Origin: a bacterium
GTDB lineage: Bacteria > Planctomycetota > UBA11346
Assembly: GCA_020049615.1 (NCBI GenBank)
Contig: JAIFKN010000205.1
Location: 1-7,723, forward strand
DNA: 7,723 nt
Direction: 5' to 3'
This document shows positions 5,812 through 7,723 of this stretch, in pieces (within the stretch, counting starts at the first letter, position 1; every line of letters starts with the position of its first letter). The translations under genes were made by a program, and so were the position numbers. The notes below the pieces were generated by a model, which saw nothing but the letters and a program-made list of their open reading frames with translations, was not told the DNA's origin and ran no database searches.

Positions 5812-7332
5812 CTAGAAGCGCGATTCCCGTTCGTCGCGCCCCTTCTTCTTCTTTCCGGTCATCAGCGTCGCCAGCAGGTCGGAATAGACCAGACCGCGCG
5901 CGCTGTCCTCGCGCGCCAGGGCGCCGCCGTGGAACAGGCCCTCGAGGACGAACTCCTGCCACAGGGCGCGCTCGTCCTTGGGCGGCTTCAGCATCGTGTC
6001 GACCGCCTTGGCCAGTCCGGAGATGCTGGTGAGGACGCTGGCGTGCTCGACGTCGCTGTTGCGATCCGTCAGATCGGCCTTGTGGCCGGCGGCGAACCAG
6101 GCGAGGACCTCCTTCCATGGGCCCTCGCGTTCGTCCTGGTCTTCGCGGATCACCTGCGGCAGGCGCTCGGACCACAGCGCCTTCACTGCTTCGCCAAGCA
6201 GGTGCCAGCCGACCTTGGCCGGCCCCTCCTGCTCGCCTTCGTAGGCCAGCTCGATCTTGCCGGTCATCGCCATGAGCACCGCCGGCAGATCGTCGACGAG
6301 CCGGGCCCGCGGACGCTTCTCGCCAGTGGCGAGTCCACGGCGCAGGACATTGGCGTGCAGCGCTTCGAGCGAAGCGATGGTCAGGCGGGCCGAGACGCCG
6401 CTGGCCTGGTCGACGTACTCGCTGCCGCGTGCCGCCCGCGCCGCCTCCTCGATCAGGTCATGGAACAGCGGATGGATCTGCGGCTCGACTCCCGCGCCGC
6501 TGGCCAGCCGCGCCTCCTGGCGCTGGATCACCACGCCCTCGGCCCGCGAACGCGGGTAGTGGGTGAGGATCTGCGCTCCGATGCGATCCTTGAGCGGAGT
6601 GACGATCTGTCCGCGGCTGGTGTAGTCCTCCGGATTGGCGGTGAACACCAGCAGCAGATCCAGCGGCAGGCGCAGCGGGATGCCGCGTACCTGCACGTCG
6701 TTCTCCTCGAGGATGTTGAACAGCGCGACCTGGATGCGCGGCGCCAGATCGGGCAACTCGTTGATGCAGAAGACGCCGCGGTTGGTGCGCGGCACGATGC
6801 CGAAGGTGACGGCCCGCAGGTCGCCAAGATCGACTCCGTCGCGCTGCGCCCGGATCGGATCGACATCACCGATGAGGTCGGCCACCGAGACGTCCGGGGT
6901 GGCCAGCTTCTCGCCGTAGCGTTCGTCGCGCGATAGCCAGGCGACCGGTGCGGCATCGCCGTGGCTGGCGATCAGATGCTCGGCCATGTCGCCGACGGGG
7001 GCGAGCGGGTGGCTGCGCAGCGGATCGCCGGCGAGCATCGGCGTCACCTCGGCGAGCAGCTGCGGGATGCAGCGCGCCAGCCGCGTCTTGGCCTGGCCGC
7101 GCAGGCCAAGCAGCAGGATGTCATGCCCTGCGAGGATGGCGTTGGCGACCTGCGGCAGCACCGTCTCGGCGTAGCCGTGGATGCCGGGGAACAGCTCCGC
7201 GAGCGTGGCGCCGGCCGCCAGGCGGGCGACCAGGCCATCGCGCAACTCCTGCTTCACCGGCCGTGGACGGAGGGAGGGATCGCTCATGGCGGCCAGCTTC
7301 AGGGCGCCAAGGGTCGTAGGGAGGGCAGGCAT
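5812..7332 (-). CDS. MoxR/Mg-chelatase subunit I-like AAA+ ATPase
   Basis: A 506-residue AAA+ ATPase, expected to form a cytoplasmic ring that remodels client proteins together with the VWA protein encoded next. From Met at 7332: LFPGIHGYAETVLPQVANAI (48-67), Walker A GLRGQAKT (76-83), then ERYGEKLATPDVSVADLIGD (about 137-156), Walker B region FCINELPDL (188-196), sensor 1 TANPEDYTSRG (231-241), LKDRIGAQI (arginine-finger region, 247-255) and a sensor-2 type GVSARLTI (312-319). The second half is helical with a Lys/Arg tail. It belongs to the long ChlI-like group usually paired with a VWA gene, not to the short ~330-aa MoxR group. Start choice: homologues I recall begin with a TLGALK-like block, present here just after MPALPT, so ATG 7332 (GCAGG 8 nt upstream) is preferred over TTG 7386 or ATG 7287. 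No chlorophyll genes are nearby, so a true Mg-chelatase role is unlikely. Confidence 0.9.
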   Translation of the reverse strand: MPALPTTLGALKLAAMSDPSLRPRPVKQELRDGLVARLAAGATLAELFPGIHGYAETVLPQVANAILAGHDILLLGLRGQAKTRLARCIPQLLAEVTPMLAGDPLRSHPLAPVGDMAEHLIASHGDAAPVAWLSRDERYGEKLATPDVSVADLIGDVDPIRAQRDGVDLGDLRAVTFGIVPRTNRGVFCINELPDLAPRIQVALFNILEENDVQVRGIPLRLPLDLLLVFTANPEDYTSRGQIVTPLKDRIGAQILTHYPRSRAEGVVIQRQEARLASGAGVEPQIHPLFHDLIEEAARAARGSEYVDQASGVSARLTIASLEALHANVLRRGLATGEKRPRARLVDDLPAVLMAMTGKIELAYEGEQEGPAKVGWHLLGEAVKALWSERLPQVIREDQDEREGPWKEVLAWFAAGHKADLTDRNSDVEHASVLTSISGLAKAVDTMLKPPKDERALWQEFVLEGLFHGGALAREDSARGLVYSDLLATLMTGKKKKGRDERESRF

Positions 7333-7347
7333 GGCTTCAGCCTGCCC
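7323..7347 (-). promoter_or_regulatory. Inverted repeat bracketing the ATPase start codon
   Basis: GGGCAGGC and GCCTGCCC form an 8-bp perfect stem with a 9-nt loop. The loop and stem edge contain the ATG (7332-7330), and the 5' arm contains the only ribosome-binding-like sequence (GCAGG). In mRNA this could hide the ribosome-binding site. The repeat is seen; the regulation is inferred. Confidence 0.4.
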
Positions 7348-7528
7348 CGGACTGGCGGCGAGCACCTGCCACCAGGCGAAATGCAAACACCCCCTGTGGC
7401 CCGGAAGGATGGGACAAATAGGACGGGTTCTCCGACCGCTCGATCGAGTCCTTCACGTGCCGGAGGTTGGTGATCGGCATTCCGTTGCCGCAGAGCCGAC
7501 CTGCGCACCGCAGAGTCCTCAAGAAGGT
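7333..7528 (-). other. Non-coding leader/upstream region of the ATPase-VWA operon
   Basis: No credible gene is seen here; short open frames on both strands lack start signals and similarity to anything I know. It contains the palindrome CTCGATCGAG (7439-7448) and a GGACAAATAGGACGG stretch (about 7412-7426) with two GGAC units. No convincing -35/-10 pair was found, so the operon promoter is not located. Confidence 0.4.
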
Positions 7529-7723
7529 TCATTTCTTACATCGAGCCAATATGCCAAACTCACCATCCTCAAGGACTTGAGTGTCTCCTTCCATTTCAAA
7601 TTCCATTCCGCAGGGAATCTTTTTTACGGCGATGCCGTTACAGTGAAAAAAACATGGCGAATTGATATGTGGCACGAACCCAGCCTCGCTCCAATCCTGA
7701 CAGGTTCGTGGGAGCGCTTGACC
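7529..7723 (-). CDS. Possible 3' end of an unidentified cysteine-containing protein gene (partial)
   Basis: From the window edge a frame stays open for 64 codons and ends at TGA 7531-7529. Its end reads ...PCFFHCNGIAVKKIPCG then MEFEMEGDTQVLEDGEFG and ILARCKK, with five cysteines in 64 residues (HC-x(9)-C spacing and one near the end) and an acidic, protein-like tail, possibly a degenerate zinc-ribbon. Base composition is clearly lower in GC than the neighbouring genes, which could mean acquired DNA or non-coding DNA. I do not recognise a family, and 64 open codons at this composition is only moderately improbable by chance. If real, the gene begins outside the window and ends about 200 bp upstream of the ATPase start, in the same direction. 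Confidence 0.35.
   Translation of the reverse strand, partial: GQALPRTCQDWSEAGFVPHINSPCFFHCNGIAVKKIPCGMEFEMEGDTQVLEDGEFGILARCKK
7568..7581. repeat. Perfect palindrome CTCAAG-GA-CTTGAG
   Basis: Six-base arms with a 2-bp centre, in the AT-richer region upstream of the ATPase operon. TCCTCAAG also occurs at 7516-7523. It could be an operator if the surrounding frame is not coding; no regulator can be named. Confidence 0.35.
7673..7710. repeat. Inverted repeat CACGAACC / GGTTCGTG
   Basis: Perfect 8-bp arms at 7673-7680 and 7703-7710 separated by 22 bp, at the right edge of the window. No T-run follows, so it is not a clear terminator; function unknown. Confidence 0.35.

Noticed and set aside
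5929..6936. 335-codon open frame on the + strand opposite the ATPase
   Set aside because: Antisense to an unmistakable AAA+ gene; no independent start signal or similarity.
7299..7532. - strand frames upstream of the ATPase (77 and 61 codons)
   Set aside because: They overlap the ATPase start region in other frames, lack ribosome-binding sites and show no recognisable domain.
7619..7650. T-run, ACGGC-GAT-GCCGT hairpin and A-run resembling a terminator
   Set aside because: The T-run precedes the stem and the A-run follows it on the + strand, and on the - strand the order is the same type, so neither strand has a stem followed by U's.
1..7723. CRISPR arrays, tRNA or rRNA genes
   Set aside because: No regularly spaced repeats, cloverleaf with a T-loop, or rRNA-like sequence was seen on either strand.

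Overview
The window is GC-rich bacterial chromosomal DNA, with two AT-richer islands at about 4390-4500 and 7530-7680. It carries five confidently recognised protein genes, one probable partial gene at the right edge, and traces of two mobile or repetitive elements. The family set is a long MoxR-type ATPase with a VWA partner, a natural FeoA-FeoB fusion, and an AraC regulator with a LacI-like sensor of the XylR type. That set would fit the Planctomycetota/Verrucomicrobiota/Lentisphaerota group, but Acidobacteriota or others are possible; no marker gene fixes the phylum.

Left part, + strand. Positions 1-89 look like one end of an IS21-family insertion sequence whose body lies outside the window. 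It is followed by a XylR-like AraC regulator (201-1301) and a small exported DsrE-like protein with a CPMC motif (1398-1817). No sugar-metabolism gene is next to the regulator.

Centre, - strand. A FeoA-FeoB fused ferrous-iron transporter (1828-4335, or 4404 with the first ATG) converges on the DsrE gene with only 10 bp between stops. Its AT-rich upstream region (4405-4514) holds a good Fur-box match that overlaps the first possible ATG. This argues for iron-repressed transcription and for the later start.

Right part, - strand. A two-gene operon encodes a MoxR/Mg-chelatase-I-like AAA+ ATPase (5812-7332) and then a VWA protein with an intact MIDAS (4515-5600). Pairs like this usually act as a chaperone-type ATPase with its metal-dependent adaptor. 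The most interesting feature lies between them. The VWA gene appears to have been interrupted near its 5' end by a 209-bp element. This element carries its own copy of the first 14 codons: seven codons are identical at the nucleotide level besides ATG and TAC being kept, and five are recoded, four of them synonymously. The original start survives 2 nt after the ATPase stop. Reading from it passes through the insert without a stop and ends in an ATGA overlap with the new VWA start, so translational coupling would be kept. The insert is packed with short hairpins, two of them sharing an 11-bp core.

Upstream of the ATPase, 7333-7528 is non-coding leader. An 8-bp perfect inverted repeat there brackets the chosen start codon. 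From 7529 to the window edge a cysteine-containing reading frame on the - strand stays open and may be the end of another gene.
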